Source: Alphaproteobacteria bacterium
GTDB lineage: Bacteria > Pseudomonadota > Alphaproteobacteria > Caulobacterales > Parvularculaceae
Reading direction: 5' to 3'
NCBI GenBank assembly: GCA_030433215.1
Contig: JAUIMC010000017.1
Location: 1-64,000, forward strand
DNA: 64,000 bases
A program made the translations under genes and the position numbers. Below are positions 33,636-42,381 of the stretch, one piece after another. The notes under the pieces are model-generated. The model saw nothing but the letters and a program-made list of their open reading frames with translations, searched no databases and had not been told where the DNA came from. Numbering within the stretch: the stretch's first letter is position 1; every line of letters begins with the position of its first letter.

Positions 33636-33989
33636 ATGCACGCAGAAAGACACGCTATTCCCGGAACGACTCCTTTCGACGGCGCCATGGCCCAGCGCGG
33701 CTATGAGTTGAACGCCATGTGCTACTCCTTCAACGACGCGGAAAACCGTAAAGCGTTCCTCGAGGACGAAGACGCCTATTGCGCGAAGTTCAACCTTACA
33801 GAGGACCAGCGCCGCGCCGTCGCGTCCCGCAACGTGCTCGCCATGATCGAAGCAGGCGGGAACATTTATTATCTCGCAAAGCTCGCCGGCATATTCGGCC
33901 TTTCCGTACAGGACGTGGGCGCCCAGCAAACAGGCATGAGCGTCGACGACTTCAAGGCGATGCTGCTCGCGGAAGGCATGGAGGCATAA
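33636..33989 (+). CDS. Extradiol dioxygenase small subunit, LigA-like
   Basis: This 117-residue product resembles the alpha (LigA) subunit of protocatechuate 4,5-dioxygenase, which closes the active site of the catalytic subunit. It has AMAQRGYELNAMCYSFNDAE near the N-terminus and VLAMIEAGGNIYYLAKLAGI in the middle, both family-typical. The ribosome binding site GGAGA precedes the ATG. The large subunit starts in the next codon position after the stop (TAAATG), so the two are coupled. Confidence 0.9.
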   Translation: MHAERHAIPGTTPFDGAMAQRGYELNAMCYSFNDAENRKAFLEDEDAYCAKFNLTEDQRRAVASRNVLAMIEAGGNIYYLAKLAGIFGLSVQDVGAQQTGMSVDDFKAMLLAEGMEA

Positions 33990-34829
33990 ATGGCTGAGAT
34001 TTTAGGCGGCGTTTTCACGAGCCACGTCCCCGCAATCGGTGGCGCGATCGCCAAGGGACTTCAAAAAGACGACTATTGGCGCCCGTTCTTTGACGGCTTC
34101 CCGGCTATCAGCGAATGGCTGTCGGAGAAAAAGCCTGATATTGCGGTCGTCTTTTACAACGATCACGGTCTCAATTTCTTTCTCGACAAGATGCCGACAT
34201 TCGCGGTCGGCGCGGCGCCCCAATATGACAACGCCGATGAAGGCTGGGGCCTGCCTGTCTGCCACTCCCTGCAAGGCGCGCCGGAATTTTCATGGCGCCT
34301 TATCGAACATCTGGTCGGCGCCGATTTCGACATTACGACCTGTCAGAAAATGCTCGTCGATCACGCGGTCATGGTGCCGTTCCAGCTTCTCTGGCCGAAT
34401 GCAAAAGAATGGCCTGTTCGCGTCGTGCCGATCGCCATCAACACGGTGCAACATCCCCTGCCGAGCCCGCGCCGCTGCCTGGCGCTGGGACACGCCGTGC
34501 ATGACGCTATTGAAAGATGGGATGGCGACGAGCGCGTGGTGGTCATCGGCACCGGCGGCCTTTCCCACCAGCTCGACGGAGAACGCGCTGGCTTTCTCAA
34601 CAAGGATTACGACCGGTTCTGCCTCGACAGTCTGGGCCCGGAACCTGAAGCCCTGGTCGACGACACTTCGCTCGACATTATCGAAAAAGCTGGCAGCCAG
34701 GGCATTGAGATCCTGAACTGGATCGCGGCGCGCGGCGCCATCGGCGGGCGCGTCGTCGAAAAAAGCCGGAACTATCATATTCCCATCAGCAACACGGCGG
34801 CGGCGTCGCTGCTGCTTGAGCGCGCGTAA
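33990..34829 (+). CDS. Class III extradiol dioxygenase catalytic subunit, LigB-like
   Basis: The 279-residue protein is the Fe(II) catalytic subunit of a protocatechuate 4,5-dioxygenase-like enzyme, which cleaves a catechol ring with O2. Expected residues are present: iron ligands His12 (FTSHVPAIG), His59 (FYNDHGLNFF) and Glu240 (SQGIEILNW), and the catalytic His193 (GTGGLSHQLDGERAG). The downstream pathway genes ligC, ligI, ligJ and ligK are not in the window, so the true substrate could be protocatechuate, gallate or another catechol. An FNR box lies upstream of the pair and a MarR regulator follows, convergent. Confidence 0.9.
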   Translation: MAEILGGVFTSHVPAIGGAIAKGLQKDDYWRPFFDGFPAISEWLSEKKPDIAVVFYNDHGLNFFLDKMPTFAVGAAPQYDNADEGWGLPVCHSLQGAPEFSWRLIEHLVGADFDITTCQKMLVDHAVMVPFQLLWPNAKEWPVRVVPIAINTVQHPLPSPRRCLALGHAVHDAIERWDGDERVVVIGTGGLSHQLDGERAGFLNKDYDRFCLDSLGPEPEALVDDTSLDIIEKAGSQGIEILNWIAARGAIGGRVVEKSRNYHIPISNTAAASLLLERA

Positions 34830-34835
34830 CACGCT

Positions 34836-35318
34836 TTAGTCGGCGGCCTCGTTGAGGCCGCCGATATCGAGGACAGGCTCGGCGTCGAGAGACTCGGCGT
34901 CCAGGAGCGCGACGGTTCGCTCCAGCGCCGCGACCAGGAAAGCCTGTTCCCAGTCTTCAAGCTTTCCGAAACCGCGCTCAAAACGCTGCTGCAAGACGCT
35001 TGGCGCGTTTTCGAGTGTCGCCGCGCCTTCCTTCGTCAGGACGACATTGACGCGGCGCCGGTCGTTTTCATCGGGCATGCGCTTGACGAATTGTCGCCCT
35101 TCAAGCTTGTCGAGCAGCGCCGTCATGGTCGCCTGGCTGAGCGACAAATCCTTGGCGAGCGCGCCCGGCGCCGCCGCGCCGGATTTCGCCAGCACTTCCA
35201 TCAAAATCAATTGCGAAGGCGTGAGGCCGCATTGCTTTGCAAGCTGGCGGGAACTGATCTCCGTTGCGCGCAGGATCTGCCGCAAAGCAATCAGGGCTTG
35301 GTCCAACCGGCTCGTCAT
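34836..35318 (-). CDS. MarR family transcriptional regulator
   Basis: The 160-residue protein has the MarR winged-helix fold: LTPSQLILMEVLAKSGAAAP, the recognition-helix segment LSLSQATMTALLDKLEGRQF and the wing VKRMPDENDRRRVNVVLTKE. It would bind DNA as a dimer and respond to a small ligand. It is convergent with ligAB (6-nt gap) and precedes the BCCT transporter gene, so either may be a target. A 10-bp perfect inverted repeat at 34841-34863 lies inside its 3' coding end. Confidence 0.92.
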   Translation of the reverse strand: MTSRLDQALIALRQILRATEISSRQLAKQCGLTPSQLILMEVLAKSGAAAPGALAKDLSLSQATMTALLDKLEGRQFVKRMPDENDRRRVNVVLTKEGAATLENAPSVLQQRFERGFGKLEDWEQAFLVAALERTVALLDAESLDAEPVLDIGGLNEAAD

Positions 35319-35364
35319 GGATCCCGCTCACTAACCACAGGCTTAAAGAGCCCGGCGCCCCGTC

Positions 35365-36972
35365 CTATTCCGAAGACGGGCCGGCGAGTTCTTCCCTTAA
35401 GCCGCGATAGAGACTGACGCAACACGCCAGAAGAACGACTGTAAACGGCAGGCCGGTGGTGATGGCCCCCGCCTGAAGCGAGGTCAGCGCCGCCGCCCCG
35501 CCGCCCACAAGGAGCACGATGGCCACAAGCCCCTCCATGGTCGCCCAGAAAATACGCTGCGGCACCGGCGCATGAAGCTTGCCGCCGGCGGTGATGCTGT
35601 CGATGACGAGCGAGCCTGAGTCGGAAGAGGTTACGAAAAAGACGATCAGCAAGATGATGGCCACGAAGGACGAGATCTGATGCAGCGGCAGGTTTTCCAG
35701 CATCTGGAAGAGGACAAGCGAGACATCGGTGATGCCGTCCGGGAGGACGCCGACCCCCTCCTTGACCTGATCGATAGCGCTGACGCCGAAGGCGCTGAAC
35801 CAGACCACTGCGACAATCACAGGCACTACCATCACGGCGATCAGGAACTCGCGAATGGTCCGCCCCCGCGAGACGCGCGCAATGAACATGCCCACGAAAG
35901 GCGACCAGGACACCCACCACGCCCAGTAGAAGATCGTCCAGCCATGGAACCACTCCGTGTCGTCGCGGCCGATCCAGTTGCTGAGACGCAGGCTGTCGAG
36001 CGGGTAAGTAATGGCGTTGACCGCGAAGCCTTTCAGAATGTGCAGCGTCGGCCCCGCGATGATCACGAACAGCAGCAACAGGATCGCCAACACGATGTTG
36101 ATGTTGCTGAGAAAGCGCACGCCGCCGTCGAGCCCGCGCACGACGGAGAAAATCGCCATCGAGGTGATGCCCATGATGAGCACCACCTGCGTGCCGAGCC
36201 CGTTGTCGATTCCAAACAGAAATTGCAGGCCGCTCGCCGCCTGTTTCGCGCCAAGCCCCAGCGAGGTCGCCAGCCCGAACAGCGTCGCAACCACCGCCAG
36301 AAGGTCGATGATATGGCCGGGCCAGCCCCAGACGCGCTCGCCCAGAAGCGGATAAAAGGTGGACCTGATGGTGAGCGGCAGCCCCTTGTTGAACGTGAAA
36401 AAGGCGAGCGCCAGACCAATGACCGAATAGACGGCCCAAGGCGTGACGCCCCAATGGAATATGGTCGCGCTGAAGGCGAGCCGTTCCGCCGCCGGGGTCT
36501 GGGGCGCGACATCAAGGGGCGTGCCGAACCAGTCCGTGTAATAGGCTGTCGGCTCTGCGGAGCCGTAAAAGACCAGGCCGATCCCGACGCCCGCCGAGAA
36601 CAGCATGGACAGCCAGGACAGCGTGCCGAATTCCGGCTTGGCGTCGGGACCGCCAAGACGGATCTTCCCAACCTTTGAAAAGCCGAGCAGCACGCAGAAC
36701 AGGAAGAAGATGTTTGTCGAGACGACGAAGAACCAATCGAAATGCTGCAACGTCCAGTCACGCGCGCCGGTCAAAATTCCGCCCGCGCTTTCGGGAAAGA
36801 TCAGGACGCTGCCGGCGAAACTGAGGATCAGCGCCGCGCTGATAAAGAAAACCGGATTGTGAATATCGAGACCCATGAACTCGATATTGTCCTGCCCGGT
36901 CTCATAGTCCGTCTCATAAACGGACTCCTCGGGCGCCAGCTGTTCAGGAAGCAGTTCTTCTTCGTTGCTCAC
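35365..36972 (-). CDS. BCCT family sodium/betaine-type transporter
   Basis: BCCT proteins import trimethylammonium compounds such as glycine betaine, choline or carnitine with Na+ or H+. The 535-residue protein starts at GTG 36972, with GGAG upstream; a longer TTG frame to 37083 is unlikely. About twelve helices are visible, with the family motif FSAGVGIGLVFYGSAEP near residue 140 and the substrate-site stretch FYWAWWVSWSPFVGMFIARVS cut at its Trp-rich core (WAWWVSWSPF). The acidic N-terminal 25 residues are cytoplasmic. Substrate cannot be told from sequence alone. Confidence 0.93.
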   Translation of the reverse strand: MSNEEELLPEQLAPEESVYETDYETGQDNIEFMGLDIHNPVFFISAALILSFAGSVLIFPESAGGILTGARDWTLQHFDWFFVVSTNIFFLFCVLLGFSKVGKIRLGGPDAKPEFGTLSWLSMLFSAGVGIGLVFYGSAEPTAYYTDWFGTPLDVAPQTPAAERLAFSATIFHWGVTPWAVYSVIGLALAFFTFNKGLPLTIRSTFYPLLGERVWGWPGHIIDLLAVVATLFGLATSLGLGAKQAASGLQFLFGIDNGLGTQVVLIMGITSMAIFSVVRGLDGGVRFLSNINIVLAILLLLFVIIAGPTLHILKGFAVNAITYPLDSLRLSNWIGRDDTEWFHGWTIFYWAWWVSWSPFVGMFIARVSRGRTIREFLIAVMVVPVIVAVVWFSAFGVSAIDQVKEGVGVLPDGITDVSLVLFQMLENLPLHQISSFVAIILLIVFFVTSSDSGSLVIDSITAGGKLHAPVPQRIFWATMEGLVAIVLLVGGGAAALTSLQAGAITTGLPFTVVLLACCVSLYRGLREELAGPSSE

Positions 36973-37374
36973 GGGCGGCGCTCCGACAATAAAGCGCGGC
37001 AATCGGCGATCATGACGGCGCCGCTCAAATCCTTGCTCACTGAAAATCCCCTCGGAGGTTGGCGCTCGCTCCTGACCGCGCAAGCCTCCGGGCGCCGGGA
37101 GACGCTAGACGCGCGGAGCGCCGAGGCGCGACCCGCTTGGGCCCGGAGCATGATGAAGGGACGGTTATAGTGATTATTTAGAAGAACGAAACATGCCCTG
37201 CCCGAAAATTCTCAGACCATTATCAATATGCTGTTTTTAAAGGCTTATTTTAACACCCATCGGAATGCGGCGATTCTGCTCGATTTTTCGATTCGATTTC
37301 CGATGGATTGAGACGGTTCCTGTAATCATGCGCCGTATCAAAAACCATGCGGTCGCACCGCTTTCGTTGTCTGC
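36973..37374. other. Intergenic region upstream of BCCT and aminotransferase genes
   Basis: No coding region is supported here. Positions about 37160-37360 are clearly AT-richer than the flanks and hold GANTC-like sites (for example GATTC at 37273-37277 and 37292-37296). The stretch should contain the promoters of the divergent BCCT transporter and aminotransferase genes. Confidence 0.6.
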
Positions 37375-37402
37375 TTGACGGCGCCCCGTTCGCTGCTACG
37401 TA
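37375..37402 (+). promoter_or_regulatory. Sigma-70-type promoter for the aminotransferase gene
   Basis: TTGACG at 37375-37380 and TACGTA at 37397-37402 are separated by 16 bp. The transcript start would fall at about 37409-37410, the A of the start codon, and no ribosome binding site precedes the ATG, so the mRNA may be leaderless. Confidence 0.55.
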
Positions 37403-37409
37403 GACGCGC

Positions 37410-38603
37410 ATGTTTGCTGATACGAAACCCCTCCCGACCGATCCCATTCTAGGGCTGACGAAACTCTTTCAGGACGATCCCCGTCCGGAAAAGATCGACC
37501 TTGGCGTCGGCGTTTATCGCGATCTGAAAGGCGTCACGCCGGTCATGAAGGCCGTGGCGCAAGCGGAAGCGAATGTCATCGCCAAGCAGAGCACGAAAGC
37601 TTACACGCCCATGGACGGCGCGCCGGGGTTCGGTCCCGCCATTCTCGATCTCGTCTTCGGCAAGGACAGCGACATTCTTTCCGCAGGCCGCGCCGTAGCC
37701 GTGCAGGCGCCAGGCGGGTCCGGCGCGCTGCGCCTGGCGGGCGAGTTGGCGAACAGTCAGGGCGCCGCCAGCCTCACCCTCGGCGAGCCGACCTGGCCGA
37801 ACCATGTGCCTCTCCTCTCCGCCGCCGGGCTAAAACTCAATTCCATCCCCTATTACGACCGGGATGCGCATGCGGTCGATTTCGAAGCGTTCAAAGCCGG
37901 CGTTGCAAAGCTCGGCCCGAAAGACGTTCTGCTGCTGCATGGCTGCTGCCATAATCCGACCGGCGCGGATCTTTCCACCGACCAGATCGACGAGATCGCG
38001 AAGATGGCGGCGGCGCAAGGCTTCCTGCCCCTGGTCGACACCGCGTATCACGGCTTTGCGACGGACCTCGACGCCGACGCCTATATGGTCCGCAAGTTTT
38101 CGGCCGAGCTGCCGGAAGTGCTGATCACCTATTCCTGCTCGAAGAATTTCGGCCTTTACCGCGAGCGCACGGGCGCGCTGATCTATGTCGGCCCCAAGAC
38201 CGAGAACGCCCTCGCCGTGAAATCCCATGCGACGAGCCTCGCGCGGCGCAATTATTCGATGCCGCCCGCCCATGGCGGCGCGATTGTGGCCGAGGTCCTG
38301 GGCGATCCCGCACTGACGGCGCTATGGCGCGAGGAGCTTGCGGAAATGGCCGAGCGCGTCCGGGGCAATCGCCGGCTGCTTGCGAAAACCGGCGAAAAGT
38401 TCGGCCTCCATAACCAGCTCAGCTTTGTCGCGGATCAGGCGGGCATGTTTTCCCTGTTGCCGCTCACGGACGATCAGCTCCGCGCCATGCGCGATGACTA
38501 TGGCGTCTATATTGTCGGCGGCGGGCGCATCAATCTGTGCGGCGTCAACGAATCCAATGTGGAGCATCTCGTGAGCTCCTTCAAAGCAGCGACGGCGTCC
38601 TGA
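37410..38603 (+). CDS. Class I aspartate/aromatic aminotransferase
   Basis: This PLP enzyme transfers the amino group of aspartate or aromatic amino acids to 2-oxoglutarate. The 397-residue protein has the AspC/TyrB form: LFQDDPRPEKIDLGVGVYRD at the N-terminus, HGCCHNPTGADLS with the PLP-site Asn, and YSCSKNFGLYRERTGA with the PLP lysine (residue about 248), plus the C-terminal IVGGGRINLCGVNE. The specificity between aspartate and tyrosine or phenylalanine cannot be read directly. It is a single gene with tRNA-Met downstream on the other strand. Confidence 0.92.
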   Translation: MFADTKPLPTDPILGLTKLFQDDPRPEKIDLGVGVYRDLKGVTPVMKAVAQAEANVIAKQSTKAYTPMDGAPGFGPAILDLVFGKDSDILSAGRAVAVQAPGGSGALRLAGELANSQGAASLTLGEPTWPNHVPLLSAAGLKLNSIPYYDRDAHAVDFEAFKAGVAKLGPKDVLLLHGCCHNPTGADLSTDQIDEIAKMAAAQGFLPLVDTAYHGFATDLDADAYMVRKFSAELPEVLITYSCSKNFGLYRERTGALIYVGPKTENALAVKSHATSLARRNYSMPPAHGGAIVAEVLGDPALTALWREELAEMAERVRGNRRLLAKTGEKFGLHNQLSFVADQAGMFSLLPLTDDQLRAMRDDYGVYIVGGGRINLCGVNESNVEHLVSSFKAATAS

Positions 38604-38678
38604 CCGCTTCGCGCGGGGGGGCATGCCGAGCCTCGCGCCGGGCATGCGTTTCTCGAGACCATAAAGACGCGATTTTAA

Positions 38679-38755
38679 TGGTAGCGGGGGGCGGATTTGA
38701 ACCGCCGACCTCAGGGTTATGAATCCTGCGCTCTCACCAACTGAGCTACCCCGCC
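38679..38755 (-). tRNA. tRNA-Met (CAT), elongator type
   Basis: Read on the minus strand, the 77-nt sequence folds as a cloverleaf: acceptor GGCGGGG/CCCCGCT with a G-U first pair typical of alphaproteobacterial elongator tRNA-Met, D-stem GCTC/GAGC, anticodon loop TTCATAA with anticodon CAT, T-arm GGCGG-TTCAAAT-CCGCC and an encoded CCA end. A methionine rather than an isoleucine-2 identity is inferred from the acceptor and loop. Confidence 0.93.
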
Positions 38756-38841
38756 ACGGGGCCCGGCCGGGCGGTCGCCGCCCGCCGGGAGCGGAGGTCT
38801 ATAGCGGGGCAGACGGGGCGCGGCAAGGCCCTATCGGCGTT

Positions 38842-39957
38842 TTAGCGGCCCATCGCCGCGACCAGCGCCGCAGCCCGTTCGGCGACGGCGAGCGAGGTGG
38901 TGAGGCCCGGCGATTCAAAGCCGTAAAGCCCGAGATAAAACGGAACGCCATGGCGCGCGGGATCGGAAAAAAGAAAATCGCCCTCTTCCCCCGGGCCTTT
39001 CAGTTTGGGCCGGATTCCGGCGTATCCCGGCTGAAGCTTGCCGGCGTCGATGTCGGGCCAGAACCGGCGCGCCGCCGCCGCGAAAGCCTCGCGGCGCGTT
39101 TCATCCACGGAATAGTCCGTGTTCGAATTAACAAATGAAATATCGGGTCCGAGCTTGCCCTGCCCGCCGAGATCGCGGGTGTAGTGAACGCCCTGGCTGT
39201 CGGCTTGCGGCAGGGGATAGATCAGCCGCGTGAACGGCGCCTTGCCGGCATAGGTGAAATACTGGCCCTTGCCGTATTTGAGATGCGGGATCGTGTCTTC
39301 GGGCACCCCCTCGATCGACCGGGCGACGCGATCCGACCAGAGCCCCGCGCAATTGACGAGCGTGCGCGCCTTCAATTTCATAGGATCGGCGCCGCCGACA
39401 TCGATCTCGACGCCGTCGGCTTGAACGCGCCCGCCCGTGACGGGCGACGACAAGACCAGCACGCCGCCGGCGTTCTCGACCTCGCCAAGCAGCGCCAGCA
39501 TCAGCCCGTGACTGTCGACGATGCCGGAGGACGGCGACAGGATCGCGCCGTAACAGGCGATCCCCGGCTCCAGCGCTTTCGCCTCTTTCGCGCCGATAAT
39601 GTTCAGATCGTCGACGCCGTTCTTTTCAGCCCTGGCCTTCAGAGCAGCGAGCTTGTGGACGTCGTCGGGATTCGTAGCGACCAGCAGCTTGCCGCAACGG
39701 GCGTGATTGACATGATGCGCCGCACAGAAATCGTAGAGCATGTCGCGGCCCCTGACCGCGAGCGAAGCCCTGACGCCGCCGGGCTGGTATTGAATGCCGG
39801 CATGGATGACTTCGGAATTGCGCGAGGAGGTCTCCTCGCCGAAGGCCCCGTTCTTTTCGAGAATGATGACTTCGCGCCCTGCCCTGGCGAGGGCGCGGGC
39901 CGTAGCGAGGCCGATGACGCCTGCCCCGATGACGATGGCGTCAACGGTTTCGGCCAT
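38842..39957 (-). CDS. FAD-dependent oxidoreductase of the L-2-hydroxyglutarate dehydrogenase family
   Basis: The 371-residue protein has an N-terminal FAD-binding Rossmann motif (VIGAGVIGLATARALARAG), then FGEETSSRNSEVIHAGIQYQ, which is characteristic of L-2-hydroxyglutarate oxidase/dehydrogenase (LhgO/L2HGDH), and NCAGLWSDRVAR. The C-terminus has GYAGIRPKLKGPG, also typical. It would oxidise L-2-hydroxyglutarate or a related 2-hydroxy acid and pass electrons to the quinone pool or oxygen. It leads toward the YkgJ gene 6 nt upstream on the same strand, so the two may be co-transcribed. Confidence 0.85.
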   Translation of the reverse strand: MAETVDAIVIGAGVIGLATARALARAGREVIILEKNGAFGEETSSRNSEVIHAGIQYQPGGVRASLAVRGRDMLYDFCAAHHVNHARCGKLLVATNPDDVHKLAALKARAEKNGVDDLNIIGAKEAKALEPGIACYGAILSPSSGIVDSHGLMLALLGEVENAGGVLVLSSPVTGGRVQADGVEIDVGGADPMKLKARTLVNCAGLWSDRVARSIEGVPEDTIPHLKYGKGQYFTYAGKAPFTRLIYPLPQADSQGVHYTRDLGGQGKLGPDISFVNSNTDYSVDETRREAFAAAARRFWPDIDAGKLQPGYAGIRPKLKGPGEEGDFLFSDPARHGVPFYLGLYGFESPGLTTSLAVAERAAALVAAMGR

Positions 39958-39963
39958 ACGCCC

Positions 39964-40332
39964 CTAGTCCGTGGTGGCGACCCACTCCGGATCGTCCTGA
40001 ACTTCGCGCTCCCACATCAGGAACTCGTAATAGCCGCAACGCTTTTGCGTCGGAAATTCGCGGCAGATTTTCATGCGGCCTTCATAGATGGTGCAATTGC
40101 GGGTTTCCTTGTCGAGGAACATGCACGACGTGACGTAATGTTCGTCATCGGTATGGCGAATGACCCGCGGATTTTCCTTGTCGCCCTTCTTGGTGAATTT
40201 CTTCTCGGCCTTTTCCACCGAGACGTCATGATATTTCGCCAGACGCTTGAGGTCTGCATTCGTCACCGGAATATGGGTGTAAGAACAGCAATAAGCCGTA
40301 CATTTGATGCAGTCGTAAAGTTTCTTGGCCAT
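39964..40332 (-). CDS. YkgJ family cysteine-cluster protein
   Basis: This 122-residue protein matches the YkgJ/CxxCxxCC family, thought to bind a metal or iron-sulfur cluster. Its cysteines fall in CIKCTAYCCSYTHIP at the N-terminus, TSCMFLD and NCTIYEGRMKICREFP in the middle, and KRCGYYEF near the end. The family has no firm biochemical role. It starts 24 nt after the GNAT gene stop on the same strand. Confidence 0.85.
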   Translation of the reverse strand: MAKKLYDCIKCTAYCCSYTHIPVTNADLKRLAKYHDVSVEKAEKKFTKKGDKENPRVIRHTDDEHYVTSCMFLDKETRNCTIYEGRMKICREFPTQKRCGYYEFLMWEREVQDDPEWVATTD

Positions 40333-40356
40333 GCAAAACGCCCCGCGGAAGTAACT

Positions 40357-40791
40357 CTAATCAATTCGGTAGTGAACGAAGTCGCTTAATGTTGCAACCT
40401 TATCATAGAGTTTACGCGCAGTTTCATTGCCATGCTCGGTGTGCCAGTAGACCCGCGAAAGCCCTCTGCGTTTGGCTTCGTCAGTAACGGCGGCGATGAG
40501 CGCGCGCCCGGCGCCGCCCCCGCGCGCGGCGCCGTCCACATATAAATCCTCGAGATAGCAATAGCCTGTCTCGGACCAGGTGGACGGATGCGGCATGGCG
40601 TGCACGAAGCCGATCACCGCGCCGTCCCGCTCCGCCACGAAGGCGAAATAAGGATCGCCGGCGAGCAGCGTTTGAAACAGCTTGTCGGCGTGCGCGGTCG
40701 GCAGGTCCTTGCCGTAAAAGTCGAGATAGGCGAGCCACAGGGCCCGCCACGCAGCCTCGTCAGCGGCCGCGAGCGGGCGTATGACGCTCAT
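40357..40791 (-). CDS. GNAT family N-acetyltransferase
   Basis: The 144-residue protein has the GNAT fold: [20 protein letters not shown] at the N-terminus, a central [20 protein letters not shown] segment with the acetyl-CoA pyrophosphate loop (R/Q-x-x-G-x-G/A form, here [10 protein letters not shown]), and the C-terminal [16 protein letters not shown]. Its substrate is unknown. The ATG overlaps the mnmA stop (40788-40791), so it is coupled to the tRNA-modifying gene; a role in tRNA or protein acetylation is only a guess. Confidence 0.9.
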   Translation of the reverse strand: MSVIRPLAAADEAAWRALWLAYLDFYGKDLPTAHADKLFQTLLAGDPYFAFVAERDGAVIGFVHAMPHPSTWSETGYCYLEDLYVDGAARGGGAGRALIAAVTDEAKRRGLSRVYWHTEHGNETARKLYDKVATLSDFVHYRID

Positions 40792-41960
40792 GCGGCGGCT
40801 TTCGTGGCGGCGATCCAGCCGCCGCCGAGAACGCGGGTGTGGCCCTCATCCGGGGAGTAGAAGACGCAGGCCTGTCCAGGCGCGACGCCTTCTTCGGGCT
40901 CGGCGAGATCCACCGCCCAGCCCGACGGACTGTCGTCATCCCAGACCAGCGTCGCGGGCGCGGGCGGGCGCGTGGAGCGAACTTTGACGGCGACCGGCGT
41001 TGCCGCTTTCGCCGCCGCCTCGCCTTCCCCGTCGCCGAGCCAGGTGACGTCTTTCAAGGCGATGCGCGAGACCATCAGCGCCTCGCGCGGGCCGACGATC
41101 ACCTGCCGCTTGTCGGGATCGAGGCGCACCACATAAAGGGGATCGCCCGCCGCGACGCCGAGGCCGCGGCGCTGGCCCACCGTGTAATGGATGACGCCCT
41201 GATGGCGCGCGAGCACGGTCCCGTCCACATGCACGATCTCGCCGGGTTCGGCCGCGCCCGGGCGCAGGCGTTCGACGACGGAGGCGTATTTGCCTTCCGG
41301 CACGAAGCAGATGTCCTGGCTGTCGGGCTTGTCCGCGACGACGAGGCCGAGCTCGCCCGCAATGCGCCGCACTTCCGATTTCGGCATCTCGCCCAGGGGA
41401 AAGCGCAGATAGTCGAGCTGGTCTTTGGTGGTCGAGAACAGGAAATAGCTCTGGTCTTTGGACGCATCATAGGCGCGGCGCAGCTCCGGTCCGTCCGGCC
41501 CGTCGACGCGGCGAATGTAATGCCCGGTCGCCATGGCCGCGCCGCCGAGATCGCGCGCGGTTTCCAGAAGATCGCGGAACTTCACCCGCTCATTGCACCT
41601 GACGCACGGGATCGGCGTCGCGCCCGCAAGATAGGTGTCCGCGAAATCTTCCATCACCGCTTCGGAGAAGCGGCTTTCGTAATCGAGCACGTAATGGGGA
41701 AAGCCCATGGCTTCGGCGACCCGGCGCGCGTCCTGAATGTCCTGACCGGCGCAGCAGGCGCCTTTCTTCTGGATCGCGACGCCATGATCGTAGAGCTGCA
41801 AGGTGACGCCCACGACGTCATAGCCGGCGAGCTTGGCCAGCGCCGCGGTGACCGATGAATCGACCCCGCCCGACATGGCGACGATGACGCGCGCGCCTGC
41901 GGGCACGCCGAGGTCGATCCGGGGCGCGTCGATGGTCGTTATGTCGTTCAGGGCCGTCAT
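40788..41960 (-). CDS. mnmA: tRNA 2-thiouridine synthase MnmA
   Basis: MnmA thiolates U34 of tRNA-Lys, tRNA-Glu and tRNA-Gln. The start is placed at ATG 41960 ([10 protein letters not shown]), giving 390 residues; a longer frame to 42020 has no support. The PP-loop is [14 protein letters not shown] near residue 30. The catalytic cysteines lie in [14 protein letters not shown] and QDICFVPEG. The C-terminal beta-barrel includes GQRRGLGVA and PGQACVFY. The GNAT gene is coupled downstream. Confidence 0.96.
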   Translation of the reverse strand: MTALNDITTIDAPRIDLGVPAGARVIVAMSGGVDSSVTAALAKLAGYDVVGVTLQLYDHGVAIQKKGACCAGQDIQDARRVAEAMGFPHYVLDYESRFSEAVMEDFADTYLAGATPIPCVRCNERVKFRDLLETARDLGGAAMATGHYIRRVDGPDGPELRRAYDASKDQSYFLFSTTKDQLDYLRFPLGEMPKSEVRRIAGELGLVVADKPDSQDICFVPEGKYASVVERLRPGAAEPGEIVHVDGTVLARHQGVIHYTVGQRRGLGVAAGDPLYVVRLDPDKRQVIVGPREALMVSRIALKDVTWLGDGEGEAAAKAATPVAVKVRSTRPPAPATLVWDDDSPSGWAVDLAEPEEGVAPGQACVFYSPDEGHTRVLGGGWIAATKAAA

Positions 41961-42381
41961 TTCGGGCGGAACATAGGGAGGACATCGCCGGATGGCGAGT
42001 CCCCCGGGACCGGCCCCCAAGCGCGTGGAACAATTTGCGTCATCTGATTCCTGCGATCTGTCTCAATGGCGTCTTTCCTGGGTTTCGGGCGAGTTTGGCG
42101 CCTTTTACGTAAAATGTTTCACGGCGGATTTGGCTGGCATCTGGCAGGCATGATCTCGCAAGTCCGGCCCCAGCGGGAAGCATCATACCCCCGCCGGAAC
42201 AGACGGGGATGCTTATCCACGCCTTTTGTTTCCGTGCTATCATGACCGGCGCCCGCCTGGCCGGGCGGGACCTCCATGAGCAGGGCCCGGCCCTTCAATT
42301 CCTCACCAAAAGATTAAGACCTGGGTAACCGGCGGCCTCTAACCTTTCCAATCGGTAAGGTAGCAAGGCGAGCCGAGAGCC
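41961..42381. other. Intergenic region upstream of mnmA and the nuclease gene
   Basis: About 420 nt between two divergent genes with no supported coding region. It has a short AT-richer stretch near 42100-42120, one GATTC site near 42048 and a weak inverted repeat (CCTTTCCAATCGGTAAGG, 42343-42360). Both promoters should lie here; I see no clear operator or riboswitch. Confidence 0.55.

Noticed and set aside
34841-34863. Perfect 10-bp inverted repeat at the end of the MarR gene, possible terminator
   Set aside because: It lies inside the coding end of the regulator and no T-run follows on either strand.
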